In this document: in pieces, positions 1 through 8,191 of the stretch
Layout: each line of letters starts with the position of its first letter
Position numbering within the stretch: position 1 is the first letter of the stretch
NCBI GenBank assembly: GCA_021783875.1
Contig: JAJXTM010000003.1
Span: forward strand, 1 to 38,327
Source: Bacteroidota bacterium
GTDB taxonomy: Bacteria; Bacteroidota; Ignavibacteria; Ignavibacteriales; Ignavibacteriaceae
DNA: 38,327 nt
Reading direction: 5' to 3'
Position numbers and translations under genes: made by a program
Notes under the pieces: generated by a model
Seen by the model: only the letters and a program-made list of their open reading frames with translations
What the model was told of the DNA's origin: nothing
The model's database searches: none

Positions 1-399
1 AGAAGTAACGTTATAGCTTACCCTAGAATAAGGAACTAGACCCATAGCTATACCAATTCCATAGGAACTGCTAACTGGAAAAGCCAAAGTAAAGCCCCTG
101 AACTCAGCTTTGCCGGAGTAGGCATTTTGAGAATTACTACTTTGCATAAGACCAGTATAATCAACTCCGATTTCAAAGCGTGTTTTATTTATCCTCATCC
201 ATGAAGCTGGATTTAAAGTATTAACAAAATCGGGGACAGCATCTGCATTGCCTAATTGCCCCATTCCTAAGCCTCTTGCAGAATATGAATAAACCATATC
301 ACCAATTCCCAATTTTGAATAAATTGAATTATTCTGAGAAAATATATTTATTGAAAACAGAAAAATTACCGAAATAATTATTTTTATGTATTTGGTCAT
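1..399 (-). CDS. Outer-membrane protein, N-terminal part (runs off the window)
   Basis: The minus strand from an ATG at 399 is open to base 1, giving about 133 residues with no stop. It begins with a charged MTKYIKI start and a hydrophobic stretch ending near FSINIFSQ, a typical signal peptide. The mature part is rich in Gly, Ser, Asn and aromatic residues, with segments such as YSYSARGLGMGQLGNAD and NPASWMRINKTRFEIGVDY. This is the style of Ignavibacteria/Bacteroidetes outer-membrane barrels whose early region aligns Asn-Pro-Ala motifs. It starts only two bases after the stop of the upstream lipoprotein, so it is the last visible gene of the glgA-gmhB-lipoprotein run. The family assignment is by style only; the C-terminal strands lie outside the window. 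No more specific function is claimed. Confidence 0.75.
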   Translation of the reverse strand, partial: MTKYIKIIISVIFLFSINIFSQNNSIYSKLGIGDMVYSYSARGLGMGQLGNADAVPDFVNTLNPASWMRINKTRFEIGVDYTGLMQSSNSQNAYSGKAEFRGFTLAFPVSSSYGIGIAMGLVPYSRVSYNVTS

Positions 400-401
400 A
401 T

Positions 402-1589
402 TTACTTTCTTAATGAATAGGTTATTCTTAAATGAGGACGAGACTGAAAGTTAGCTGCATTACTTCCTTTTAATGCATATAGCTCTAATCCTAACAAATT
501 TCCGTCTGCTTCAAGTATTAAACCTTGATTAGAATTAGTAGAGACCCAATGTTGAACAATAGCTGCAATATTTCCGAAATATTGACCGCTGCTTAACGGA
601 AGAAGTTGTCCGTAATAATTAGTAGAAGATGAATCAATAAGTGCAGAAGCACTGTCTTTTAGCATAGAAGCGACCAAAGTATTGTAAAACGTATTTCCAA
701 ATAATTGATTAGAAGAATCTGGTGTCAGTATTAAATCAGCATGATTAATTACTGCATTAGATGGAATTTTTGAAAGATCAAACCATAATTTTGAATTTAC
801 TTCTAGACCTGCCTGTACGACTATATCCTCAGAATTGACTTTTGGAAGACTTCCGCTGATAACACTTACATCCTGTGCTGGATATAAAGTTACGGTATCA
901 ATATAAGCGCCGGTTTTTTGGATTACCATTTGCAGATTTATCTGCGGAGTATTTGAAGTCGAATTGGAAAAACCGATAATTTTCTGAGAGTTTGATGTAG
1001 GTAATAAATAAATCCCATAAATAGTTGAATCAACTGAATCTGCTGCTGCAATTGCCCACTGAGTCGTAAGAGTATTTGAAAGTTTAAATGTGGTTAAAGA
1101 ATCAGTAACATTTCTATTAGAGCTTAAGTCCGTGGGAGTATAATTCAAAGATGACAAATTATCTGCGGTATAGTTAGCAACTGTCCATGAATTATTAATT
1201 TGATAAACATTAAAATCAAGATTGGCAGTACTGTCACCATAAAAATATCCGCTAGGGAATGTGACTAAAGAGCTTATCACTTGAGCAGTATTTGCTTTAA
1301 GCGCTTGGTTGATCGAATCTGGCAAAGTAATCAAGAATTTTATAAGTATTGAACCTTGAACATTATTTTTTTTGCCCAAAAACAAATAAGAAGAAATTGA
1401 TAAGGGAATACTTTGTTTAAAGTATGAAGAGGTTTGTTTTAAGGAATCAGTAACGGAATCTAAAGTTTTAACACTTTGGAAATCTCCGTTTAGAAGATCG
1501 GATCCGATTGCAGTAGGATTTTGACTGCAAGAGAAAAAAAATACCGAGAACACCCCTACAATAATAAAAAGAGCTTTTTGTTTGAACAA
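402..1589 (-). CDS. Lipoprotein with DNRLRE-like C-terminal domain
   Basis: The 395-residue protein has an N-terminal hydrophobic segment ending at Cys21 (FFFSC), a loose lipobox, so it is probably an outer-membrane lipoprotein. Residues about 235-395 (ALYPAQDVSV-like start, then a VQAGLEVNSKLWFDLSKIP stretch and NHADLILTPD) resemble the DNRLRE carbohydrate-binding-like beta-sandwich module. The N-terminal two thirds is Ser/Thr/Asn-rich and also beta-type. The start is TTG at 1587-1589, directly abutting the gmhB stop TAA; a GGAG at 1598-1601, eight bases upstream, supports it, and no in-frame start lies further up. The gene is followed two bases later by an outer-membrane protein, suggesting a surface pair. 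Function is unknown; cell-surface or cell-wall attachment is inference. Confidence 0.8.
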   Translation of the reverse strand: MFKQKALFIIVGVFSVFFFSCSQNPTAIGSDLLNGDFQSVKTLDSVTDSLKQTSSYFKQSIPLSISSYLFLGKKNNVQGSILIKFLITLPDSINQALKANTAQVISSLVTFPSGYFYGDSTANLDFNVYQINNSWTVANYTADNLSSLNYTPTDLSSNRNVTDSLTTFKLSNTLTTQWAIAAADSVDSTIYGIYLLPTSNSQKIIGFSNSTSNTPQINLQMVIQKTGAYIDTVTLYPAQDVSVISGSLPKVNSEDIVVQAGLEVNSKLWFDLSKIPSNAVINHADLILTPDSSNQLFGNTFYNTLVASMLKDSASALIDSSSTNYYGQLLPLSSGQYFGNIAAIVQHWVSTNSNQGLILEADGNLLGLELYALKGSNAANFQSRPHLRITYSLRK

Positions 1590-2165
1590 TTATTTATCTC
1601 CGATAAAATCTTTATGAATAAAGGTAGAAACTTCTTGTATATTTTCGGCTACAAAAGTCGCAAATATATTTTGTTTTTTCAAGATAGAAAAACTTTCTGC
1701 ACCAAAACCGGTTTTTACAAGGATAGTTTTTAAACCAGCATTAATTCCGCACTGAATATCAGTTATCATATCGCCAACGAAGTAGGATTTACTCAAATCT
1801 AAATTAAATTTTTCAGCTGCTTTGAATACCATCTCAGCAGAAGGTTTTCTGCAGGAGCATTCAGATTCACTGCTGAAATCAGGATGGGCTGGACAATAAT
1901 AGAATGCATCAATTTTCACGTTAAATTCAGAAAGCAATTCATTTATCTTGTCATTAACAGAATTAACCATTTCCTTAGTTAGAATACCTCTAGCTATTCC
2001 GGATTGATTAGAAATTACAATTAGCTTTAGATTAAGGATATTTTTTAAAAATGCTAGTGCCTCGCCAATTCCCGGATATAATTTAACTTCATTCGGGTTG
2101 CCCAGATAACCGGGATCCTCATTAATGGTTCCATCTCGATCTAAAAAGACAGCGGCATTCAGCAT
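1590..2165 (-). CDS. gmhB: D-glycero-D-manno-heptose 1,7-bisphosphate 7-phosphatase (GmhB-like HAD)
   Basis: This 191-residue HAD-family phosphatase shows the GmhB pattern. The nucleophile and acid/base are Asp9 and Asp11 in FLDRDGTIN, the Ser/Thr motif is ISNQSG near residue 52, and GDMITDI carries Asp132 and Asp136. A zinc loop of Cys91, His94, Cys103 and Cys105 (CPAHP followed by CSCRKP) is diagnostic of GmhB/HisB-type phosphatases and absent from most HADs. Length is normal (about 180-190). The role would be removing the C7 phosphate in ADP-heptose or GDP-heptose synthesis for lipopolysaccharide or S-layer glycans. The ATG immediately follows the TAG stop of glgA, so translation is probably coupled. 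Substrate anomer cannot be told from sequence, and a histidinol-phosphatase role is less likely with no his genes nearby. Confidence 0.88.
   Translation of the reverse strand: MLNAAVFLDRDGTINEDPGYLGNPNEVKLYPGIGEALAFLKNILNLKLIVISNQSGIARGILTKEMVNSVNDKINELLSEFNVKIDAFYYCPAHPDFSSESECSCRKPSAEMVFKAAEKFNLDLSKSYFVGDMITDIQCGINAGLKTILVKTGFGAESFSILKKQNIFATFVAENIQEVSTFIHKDFIGDK
1598..1601 (-). promoter_or_regulatory. Ribosome binding site deciding a TTG start
   Basis: GGAG on the minus strand lies eight bases before the TTG at 1589, within the last codons of gmhB. Because a stop codon directly precedes the TTG, this site fixes the start of the lipoprotein gene and implies translational coupling to gmhB. 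Confidence 0.55.
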
Positions 2166-3659
2166 CTATTCGTGGTTCAGCATTTTTCTGTATAAATCAA
2201 TATATTTTTTGGCTGAAGCATTCCATGTAAAGTCACTCTTCATACCGTTGCGCATTATCTTAAGCCAAACTTTTTTATCTTCAAAAAGCTTTAGAGCTCT
2301 TTTAACTTCTTTTAGAAAGGCATCAGCTTCATATTGCTTAAATACCAGACCATTCCCCTCTTCTGTTTTTTCATTATATTTAATAACCGTATCAGCCAAG
2401 CCGCCAGTTTCTCTAACAAGAGGGACGGTTCCATAAGCAAGGCTATACATTTGGTTAAGCCCGCATGGTTCATATCTTGAGGGCATAAGGAAAACATCCG
2501 AACCGCCTTCGATTAAATGAGCCAGTTCATCATTGAAACCAATATAGCAAGCGAATTTTGAAGGATATTTTTTGCTCATTTTGTCAAAGAAATTATGAAA
2601 TTTTTTATCCCCTGTTCCTAACAAAATTAACTGAAGATTCAATTTCATAAGTTCAGGGAATGCTTCTGACAGCAAATCATATCCTTTTGCGGCATATAAT
2701 CTTGATATCATGCCGAAAACAGGTATCTTTTCATCGTATTGGAATCCAAACTTTCTTGTGAGTTCTATTTTATTTTCTTCTTTGAGTTCCAGTGATTTAG
2801 CGGAATATTTTTTAATTAAGAACTTATCTTTTTCGGGATTCCAAACTTTTGGATCAATACCATTAATTATTCCGTACAAATCATTTTTTCTTTTAGCCAG
2901 GACATTTTTCAAACCGGCGCCCAATTCATCATCAGTTCTTATTTCATTTGAATATGTTTCACTTACCGTATTAATTACATCGGAGTATAATAGACCTGAT
3001 TTCATAAAATTTATTTTACCATAAATTTCCAGACCTTTTTCTGAATTTAATTCTTCAGGCAGGCCAGTTTTATGGAAAGAGGATTTCGGGAATTCTCCTT
3101 GATAAGCTAAATTATGTATTGTAAATAAAGTCTTGAAAGCGGTAAAAAGCGGATTATCTTTAAAAATTGTTTTAAGATAGGCAGGAACCAAACCACCTTG
3201 CCAATCATTGGAATGGATTATATCAGGAATCCAGCCGAGTTTGGATATTAGTTCAAATACCGCTCGGGCTAAAAGTATAAATCTTTCATCATTATCAGGG
3301 TAATCATTACCATTAATTGGATCCACATAGAGACTATTCCGGCTTCCAAAATATTCCTGATTATCCAAGAAATAAATTTGCACACGAATTTTTTGACCCG
3401 GCAAAAAACAAGATTGTAAAGAATAAACTACATCCTTTCCGCCGATATCCAAATGCAAATCTTTAAGTCTAACAACCTCATGAATTTTATATTTTCTTGT
3501 ATCAACTGCACCGTATTTGGGAACGATAATCCTAACTTCATGTCCCATTTCGGAAAGCATCTGAGGCAAAGCTGCTGAAACGTCAGCCAAACCACCGGTT
3601 TTCATGAAAGGAACTACTTCTGAGGTTACGAACAGGATTTTAAGTTTTTTTACTGACAT
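2166..3659 (-). CDS. glgA: Glycogen synthase (ADP-glucose, GT5)
   Basis: At 497 residues this matches the usual length of bacterial glycogen synthase. The N-terminal ADP-glucose-binding motif KTGGLADV starts at Lys20, preceded by the typical VTSEVVPF strand. The middle carries HSNDWQ and FTIHNLAYQG, and the C-terminal half has GMISRLYAAKG and the catalytic RYEPCGLNQMYSLAYGT motif with the acceptor-site Glu, followed by RETGGLADTV. It transfers glucose from ADP-glucose to the non-reducing end of growing alpha-1,4-glucan in the cytoplasm. It heads a tight minus-strand run with gmhB and a lipoprotein. The ATG at 3659 gives the canonical N-terminus. No glgB, glgC or glgP is visible in the window, so the other glycogen genes must be elsewhere. 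Confidence 0.95.
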   Translation of the reverse strand: MSVKKLKILFVTSEVVPFMKTGGLADVSAALPQMLSEMGHEVRIIVPKYGAVDTRKYKIHEVVRLKDLHLDIGGKDVVYSLQSCFLPGQKIRVQIYFLDNQEYFGSRNSLYVDPINGNDYPDNDERFILLARAVFELISKLGWIPDIIHSNDWQGGLVPAYLKTIFKDNPLFTAFKTLFTIHNLAYQGEFPKSSFHKTGLPEELNSEKGLEIYGKINFMKSGLLYSDVINTVSETYSNEIRTDDELGAGLKNVLAKRKNDLYGIINGIDPKVWNPEKDKFLIKKYSAKSLELKEENKIELTRKFGFQYDEKIPVFGMISRLYAAKGYDLLSEAFPELMKLNLQLILLGTGDKKFHNFFDKMSKKYPSKFACYIGFNDELAHLIEGGSDVFLMPSRYEPCGLNQMYSLAYGTVPLVRETGGLADTVIKYNEKTEEGNGLVFKQYEADAFLKEVKRALKLFEDKKVWLKIMRNGMKSDFTWNASAKKYIDLYRKMLNHE

Positions 3660-3770
3660 TTGGTAATTTATTATTTTGTTGCGGCAAATTTACTAAATAT
3701 ATTCTTTTTAAACAACATTTTGCAGTTTTGAGAGACTTTTGAATTTATTTGATGAACTAATTTATTTTCA

Positions 3771-3786
3771 TGAATCTTTAGATTCA
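3771..3786. promoter_or_regulatory. Perfect palindrome in the glgA / SPOR-lipoprotein divergent region
   Basis: TGAATCT, a TT spacer and AGATTCA form a perfect 7-bp inverted repeat 39 bases upstream of the lipoprotein ATG and 112 bases upstream of glgA. In a divergent intergenic region it could be an operator or part of a leader. In AT-rich DNA a short palindrome can also arise by chance, so this is a weak call. Confidence 0.25.
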
Positions 3787-3824
3787 ATTATATTAGAATA
3801 AAAAAAAATATTAATAAATAAAAA

Positions 3825-4364
3825 ATGAAAATGCCTAAATATTTAAAAAAACTCACTATTATTCTATTTTTCCCAGTCATATTTATATCCTGCGGAACCT
3901 CAATTGCAACAAGGTATCAAGAAGAGTCATCAAAAAGCGAGGCTAGGAAAGTTGATACTTTAAGGGTAAAGTATGCGGAAAACTTTGACTTAACAAATTA
4001 TAGGACAAAAATAGAATTACCAGCAATTAAAACTGACTCCGCAAGGAATAAAAATCCAATCTGGTTTAATTATAAATCTAAACCAGATACTTCAACTTTA
4101 AGAACTGTTGCAAAGACAGAAGAGGGATATAGGGTATTAGCATATACGAGTGATAACCTTAATGATGCTGACAGTATGAGAACTGATATTAGCACAAAAA
4201 CCGGTAGAAATGATATATATATAATTTTCGACCCGCCTTTTTATAAAGTGCAAGCAGGAGATTTTACAAACATGACAGATGCAAAGAATCTTAGTTTTCA
4301 ATTTAAGCAATTAGGATATGATGAATCAAGAGTCATCAGCAGTAAGATTAATATTTACAAATAA
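3825..4364 (+). CDS. SPOR-domain lipoprotein
   Basis: The 179-residue protein starts MKMPKYLKKL, followed by a hydrophobic segment and lipobox IFISC with Cys23, so it should be a lipid-anchored envelope protein. Residues about 135-179 (FYKVQAGDFTNMTDAKNL then QFKQLGYDESRV) match the SPOR domain, which binds denuded glycan strands of septal peptidoglycan; the first strand K-V-Q-A-G-D-F is typical. The middle is low-complexity and probably a linker. It lies nine bases ahead of hutI on the same strand, so the two are likely co-transcribed, although no functional link is obvious. A second Met at codon 3 is an alternative start that makes no practical difference. No Shine-Dalgarno is seen; the leader is A-rich. 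Confidence 0.82.
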   Translation: MKMPKYLKKLTIILFFPVIFISCGTSIATRYQEESSKSEARKVDTLRVKYAENFDLTNYRTKIELPAIKTDSARNKNPIWFNYKSKPDTSTLRTVAKTEEGYRVLAYTSDNLNDADSMRTDISTKTGRNDIYIIFDPPFYKVQAGDFTNMTDAKNLSFQFKQLGYDESRVISSKINIYK

Positions 4365-4373
4365 CTTTTAATA

Positions 4374-5624
4374 ATGAAAAAAATCTTTACCAATGCGGGA
4401 CAAATTGTCACTGTAAATACCAATGGTAAGAATTATAAACGGGGTAATTCGCTGTCTGAAATACATTCTTTGACTGAACATTCCATTATAGTGGATAAAG
4501 GGAAGATTTTAGATTTTATTCCAAATCAATCGCTTCATAAAGTTTCAGGTTATCAAGAGATTAATTTAGGGGGAAAAATAATTCTTCCCGGATTAATTGA
4601 ATGCCACACACATTCGGTATATAGCGGATCACGCTCAAATGAATTCAGGGAAAAGTTAAACGGGAAAAGTTATGAAGAAATTTCAAAAAGCGGCGGCGGT
4701 ATTAATCATACGGTTAGATCGGTTCGGGAGACATCAATTAATCAGCTATTGAGTCAGGCAAAATCGAGAATCGAATATTTTATTTCTCAAGGTATAACCA
4801 CCTTAGAAATTAAAAGCGGATACGGACTGGATTTTAATAATGAAATTAAAATTTTAGAAGTAATTAAAGCATTAAACAATATTTTCCCAATTGATATCGT
4901 TCCTACCTTTTTAGGTGCTCATACAATTCCCTTAGAATATTCAAATCGGAGAGCTGAATATATTTCATCAGTTACAACGCAAATGATACCATACATTGCA
5001 AAAAACAAGTTAGCTGAGTTTTGTGATTGTTTTTGTGAAATTACCGCCTTTTCCGCAGATGAAACTGATGAGATTTTTACTTCTGCAATAAAACATGGAT
5101 TAAATATTAAATTGCACACCGATCAGTTTAATTCAATTGGAGGGATAAATACCGCAATAAAGAATAATTCAGTAAGCATTGACCATCTAGAAGCTATTAA
5201 AGCAGAAGATATTTTAAGAGTGGCAGGTTCTGAAACTGTGTGCGTTCTACTGCCAGGATCCTCATTTTATCTTAATCGTGAATATGCACCTGCTAGAAAA
5301 CTTATTGAATCAAATGCGATAATCGCTATTTCGACAGATTTTAATCCCGGCTCTTCGAATATTGCTGACTTAAATTTAATTATGAGTATTGCAGCAATAA
5401 AAATGGGTATGACAATAGAAGAAATTATATCTGCTGTAACAATTAATCCTGCAAAAGCATTAAACAGAAATTTAAAAGTGGGCAGTCTTGAAATTAATAA
5501 GGATGCTGATTTCGCTATATTTAATGCAGAAGATTATGCAGAAATTGTTTATTCAGTGGGTAAGAACTTAAATGTTATGACTGTTAAGAACGGAAATATC
5601 ATTTATAATTCATATATAAATTGA
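4374..5624 (+). CDS. hutI: Imidazolonepropionase
   Basis: This 416-residue amidohydrolase has the HutI signature: IILPGLIECHTHSVYSGSR with metal ligands His78 and His80, then the NEFREKLNGKSYEEI block with the GGG turn, FLGAHTIP, KLHTDQFN and STDFNPGSS, which carry the remaining His and Asp ligands. HutI hydrolyses 4-imidazolone-5-propanoate to N-formimino-L-glutamate, the third step of histidine degradation. Length is normal (about 405-420). It is the only hut gene in the window; hutH and hutU are not adjacent, which is common in Bacteroidetes-type genomes. The TGA stop falls inside the left arm of the terminator stem at 5621-5630. Cytoplasmic enzyme; assignment is firm. Confidence 0.95.
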   Translation: MKKIFTNAGQIVTVNTNGKNYKRGNSLSEIHSLTEHSIIVDKGKILDFIPNQSLHKVSGYQEINLGGKIILPGLIECHTHSVYSGSRSNEFREKLNGKSYEEISKSGGGINHTVRSVRETSINQLLSQAKSRIEYFISQGITTLEIKSGYGLDFNNEIKILEVIKALNNIFPIDIVPTFLGAHTIPLEYSNRRAEYISSVTTQMIPYIAKNKLAEFCDCFCEITAFSADETDEIFTSAIKHGLNIKLHTDQFNSIGGINTAIKNNSVSIDHLEAIKAEDILRVAGSETVCVLLPGSSFYLNREYAPARKLIESNAIIAISTDFNPGSSNIADLNLIMSIAAIKMGMTIEEIISAVTINPAKALNRNLKVGSLEINKDADFAIFNAEDYAEIVYSVGKNLNVMTVKNGNIIYNSYIN

Positions 5625-5649
5625 GGTGCCATGTAATCAGGCACCTCAA
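5621..5649. terminator. Bidirectional terminator hairpin between hutI and cydB
   Basis: TTGAGGTGCC (5621-5630) and GGCACCTCAA (5640-5649) form a perfect 10-bp stem with a 9-base loop. It sits in the 39-base gap between convergent hutI and cydB and includes the hutI stop codon. No long T run follows on either side, but the position and perfect pairing support termination in both directions. Confidence 0.8.
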
Positions 5650-5663
5650 GACAATTTATATAA

Positions 5664-6680
5664 TTAATAACTCTCTTTATTCAGTTCAACCTTTCCCTTG
5701 AAAACACGATAGATGAAAATTGTATAGGCAATAACTATAGGCATTCCAATTAATGCAATAATCAGCATAGTTTTTAACGTAAGTTGAGAAGACGAAGCAT
5801 TATAAATTGTCAAACTGTAATCTAGATTTAAATTTGAAGGGACAAGTCGAGGGAATAAGCTTATAGCCGCTAAACCAATCATTGTTGCAATCAGCAATGA
5901 AGATGAAATGAATGCTTTAAAATATTGTCTACTGTTGATAAATACTGGAATAAGGATTAAAGAGCCAAGCATAATAATAAAAGAAATCCAGAATAGTAGA
6001 TTATTTAGAATTTCATTAAATAAAAAGGGAGCTTCAAAAAAAGTATAGAAAGAAGCAACAGCATAAATCAAAGTAAAAATAATCCATATTTTATTTAGCA
6101 GTGATAAAATTTTATTTCTAATTATCTCATCTGTTTTTAGGGTAAGATAAATTGCTCCATGCAATGCAAATAAAGCAAGACTTAATAAACCGACAATAAT
6201 TGAATAAGGGTTTAATAACCCTAAAAAAGATCCGAGATATTGTCCCTGGTTATCGATAGGAAGTCCGCGTAAAATATTTCCAAAAGCAACACCAAATAAT
6301 ATCGAAGGCAGCAAGCTTCCAATGCCGAAAAGAGTATCCCACAATTTTTTCCATTGTTCGGAAGCAACCTTATTTCTGAACTCAAAAGAAACAGCGCGAA
6401 AAATAAGAGAAGCTAACAGCAGCATAAATGCGATATAGAATCCGCTAAATACAGTAGCATAGACGATAGGGAAAGCAGCAAAAAGAGCTCCACCGCCGGT
6501 AAGCAGCCATACTTCATTGCCATCCCAAACCGGACCGATAGAATTCATATAAATTCTTTTTTCTTTATCATCTTTTACAAAAAGTGAAAGAACGCCAACG
6601 CCTAAATCGAATCCATCGAGGATAGCATAGCCCATGATTAAGACGCCAACCAATAAAAACCATGTTATATTAAGATCCAT
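5664..6680 (-). CDS. cydB: Cytochrome bd ubiquinol oxidase subunit II
   Basis: The 338-residue polytopic membrane protein has the CydB N-terminus: FLLVGVLIMGYAILDGFDLGVG followed by the hallmark NSIGPVWDGNEVWLL and a GGALFAAFP loop. About nine hydrophobic segments are visible, fitting subunit II of the bd-type quinol oxidase. The complex reduces oxygen to water with electrons from quinol at high oxygen affinity and without proton pumping. Its ATG overlaps the cydA stop by one base (TAATG), so translation is coupled. No cydX-like small ORF or cydCD transporter is seen adjacent. Length is slightly below the E. coli protein (about 380) but normal for this phylum. Confidence 0.95.
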   Translation of the reverse strand: MDLNITWFLLVGVLIMGYAILDGFDLGVGVLSLFVKDDKEKRIYMNSIGPVWDGNEVWLLTGGGALFAAFPIVYATVFSGFYIAFMLLLASLIFRAVSFEFRNKVASEQWKKLWDTLFGIGSLLPSILFGVAFGNILRGLPIDNQGQYLGSFLGLLNPYSIIVGLLSLALFALHGAIYLTLKTDEIIRNKILSLLNKIWIIFTLIYAVASFYTFFEAPFLFNEILNNLLFWISFIIMLGSLILIPVFINSRQYFKAFISSSLLIATMIGLAAISLFPRLVPSNLNLDYSLTIYNASSSQLTLKTMLIIALIGMPIVIAYTIFIYRVFKGKVELNKESY

Positions 6681-8014
6681 TATTTTAACTCCTCCTTTGC
6701 TAAATTTCCTTCAGGGCCATGTTTAACCTCTTTAACAAAAATATATAGATAAAGAGAACCAATAAACAAATAAATAAGCGCAAAAAGAATTATTGAGAAA
6801 ATCACATCACCAGCCGGAACAGATGCAGAAGCAGCATCTTTAGTGCGCATAATATTATATACTATCCACGGTTGTCTTCCGACTTCAGCGGCAATCCATC
6901 CCAACTCGCAAGCTATCACCGGGAAAGGAATGGCCCACACAAATATTCGAAGCAGGAATTTATTATCCCACAATTTTTTTTTCCACAAATAATATGTCCC
7001 TACTAAAGTCAGTAGAATAAACAGCATGCCTAAAACGACCATATTATGATAAGATACAAAAGTTATAAAAAGAGGCGGAAGATCTTCTTTTTTAAATTGG
7101 TCAATGCCCAAGACCTTTGCATTAAAATCACCGAAGGCAAGCCAGCTAAGTAGTCTCGGAACTTCAACTTTAGCTTTTAATTCCGGAGGAGGCATAACAG
7201 GGACGGCAAATACAGCCATAGGAGCGCCCGTTTGTGTAGAATATAAACCTTGAATTGCGGCAAATTTAGCTGGCTGTTCTTGTGCAACTTCCCTGCCACT
7301 TTCATGACCAAATGGGAATAGTTCAAGAAGTGAAACAATTAATCCAAAAATAACAGCTATTTTCATAGATTTTTTTGCTATGTCCGACTCTTTTCCTTTT
7401 AGAATTAAATATGATGATATACCCGCAACCATAAATGCACCAGTTATTAGTGCAGCATCAACAGTATGAAGGAATCTGATAACAGTAGAAGGATTAAAAA
7501 CAGCAGCCCAAAAATTGGTAAGCTGAGCCTTTCCATTGGCTATAATATAACCTGCTGGAGTTTGCATCCATGAAACGGCTACTATAATCCAGAAAGCGCT
7601 AATTGTTGATCCGATTGCGACCATATAAATTGAAAATAGATGAACATTTTTTGATACCTTATTTCTTCCGAAAAGATAAAGACCCAGGAATCCGGATTCA
7701 AGGAAGAATGCAAATACGCCTTCGGCAGCCAAAGGAGCACCAAAAATATCTCCAACAAACTTTGAATATCCAGCCCAGTTTGTTCCGAATTGGAATTCCA
7801 TTACGATACCCGTAGCAACGCCCACAGCAAAGGTAAGAGCAAGTATTTTACTAAAGAACTTCCCTAAAATGACATAAACTTCATCTTTATTTTTATAGCC
7901 GATACTTTCGATAATAACCAGCATCCAAGCTAAACCAATAGAAATAGGTGGAAATAAGAAATGAAATCCTATAGTCAAGGCAAATTGAATTCTTGATAAT
8001 AAAACAACGTCCAT
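6680..8014 (-). CDS. cydA: Cytochrome bd ubiquinol oxidase subunit I
   Basis: The 444-residue subunit begins MDVVLLSRIQFALTIGFHFL, with the b595-type heme ligand His18 and the conserved FLFPP loop. Later motifs include a GREVAQEQPAKFAA block, PVMPPPELKAKVEVP in the short Q-loop, and GRQPW. An upstream in-frame ATG would add 50 residues, but that extension lacks the conserved start, and an AAGGA at 8023-8027 sits about eight bases before the ATG at 8014. I therefore place the start at 8014. The short Q-loop and GRQPW match the non-E. coli long-loop class. The subunit carries hemes b558, b595 and d and oxidises quinol. It is the first gene of the cydAB pair. Confidence 0.93.
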   Translation of the reverse strand: MDVVLLSRIQFALTIGFHFLFPPISIGLAWMLVIIESIGYKNKDEVYVILGKFFSKILALTFAVGVATGIVMEFQFGTNWAGYSKFVGDIFGAPLAAEGVFAFFLESGFLGLYLFGRNKVSKNVHLFSIYMVAIGSTISAFWIIVAVSWMQTPAGYIIANGKAQLTNFWAAVFNPSTVIRFLHTVDAALITGAFMVAGISSYLILKGKESDIAKKSMKIAVIFGLIVSLLELFPFGHESGREVAQEQPAKFAAIQGLYSTQTGAPMAVFAVPVMPPPELKAKVEVPRLLSWLAFGDFNAKVLGIDQFKKEDLPPLFITFVSYHNMVVLGMLFILLTLVGTYYLWKKKLWDNKFLLRIFVWAIPFPVIACELGWIAAEVGRQPWIVYNIMRTKDAASASVPAGDVIFSIILFALIYLFIGSLYLYIFVKEVKHGPEGNLAKEELK

Positions 8015-8022
8015 AATACTAT

Positions 8023-8027
8023 TCCTT
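8023..8027 (-). promoter_or_regulatory. Ribosome binding site fixing the cydA start
   Basis: AAGGA on the minus strand is about eight bases from the ATG at 8012-8014. It favours the shorter CydA over the 50-residue extension that starts at 8164. Confidence 0.6.
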
Positions 8028-8191
8028 TCTATAAAATTATCCTTATATTTTATGTCAATTTTTATTCCACATAATATTTTTAAGACTAATAAAAATAAAC
8101 CATTTTGAGATAAACATTTTAAATTTTTCTTATTAATTGTAGAAATTGAAGAATGGATTCTCATTTAAGAGATAGGTTTAATGAGAAAAGA

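Noticed and set aside
6680-8164. Longer CydA starting at 8164
   Set aside because: The extra 50 residues carry no conserved cytochrome bd sequence and the ATG at 8014 has an AAGGA ribosome site.
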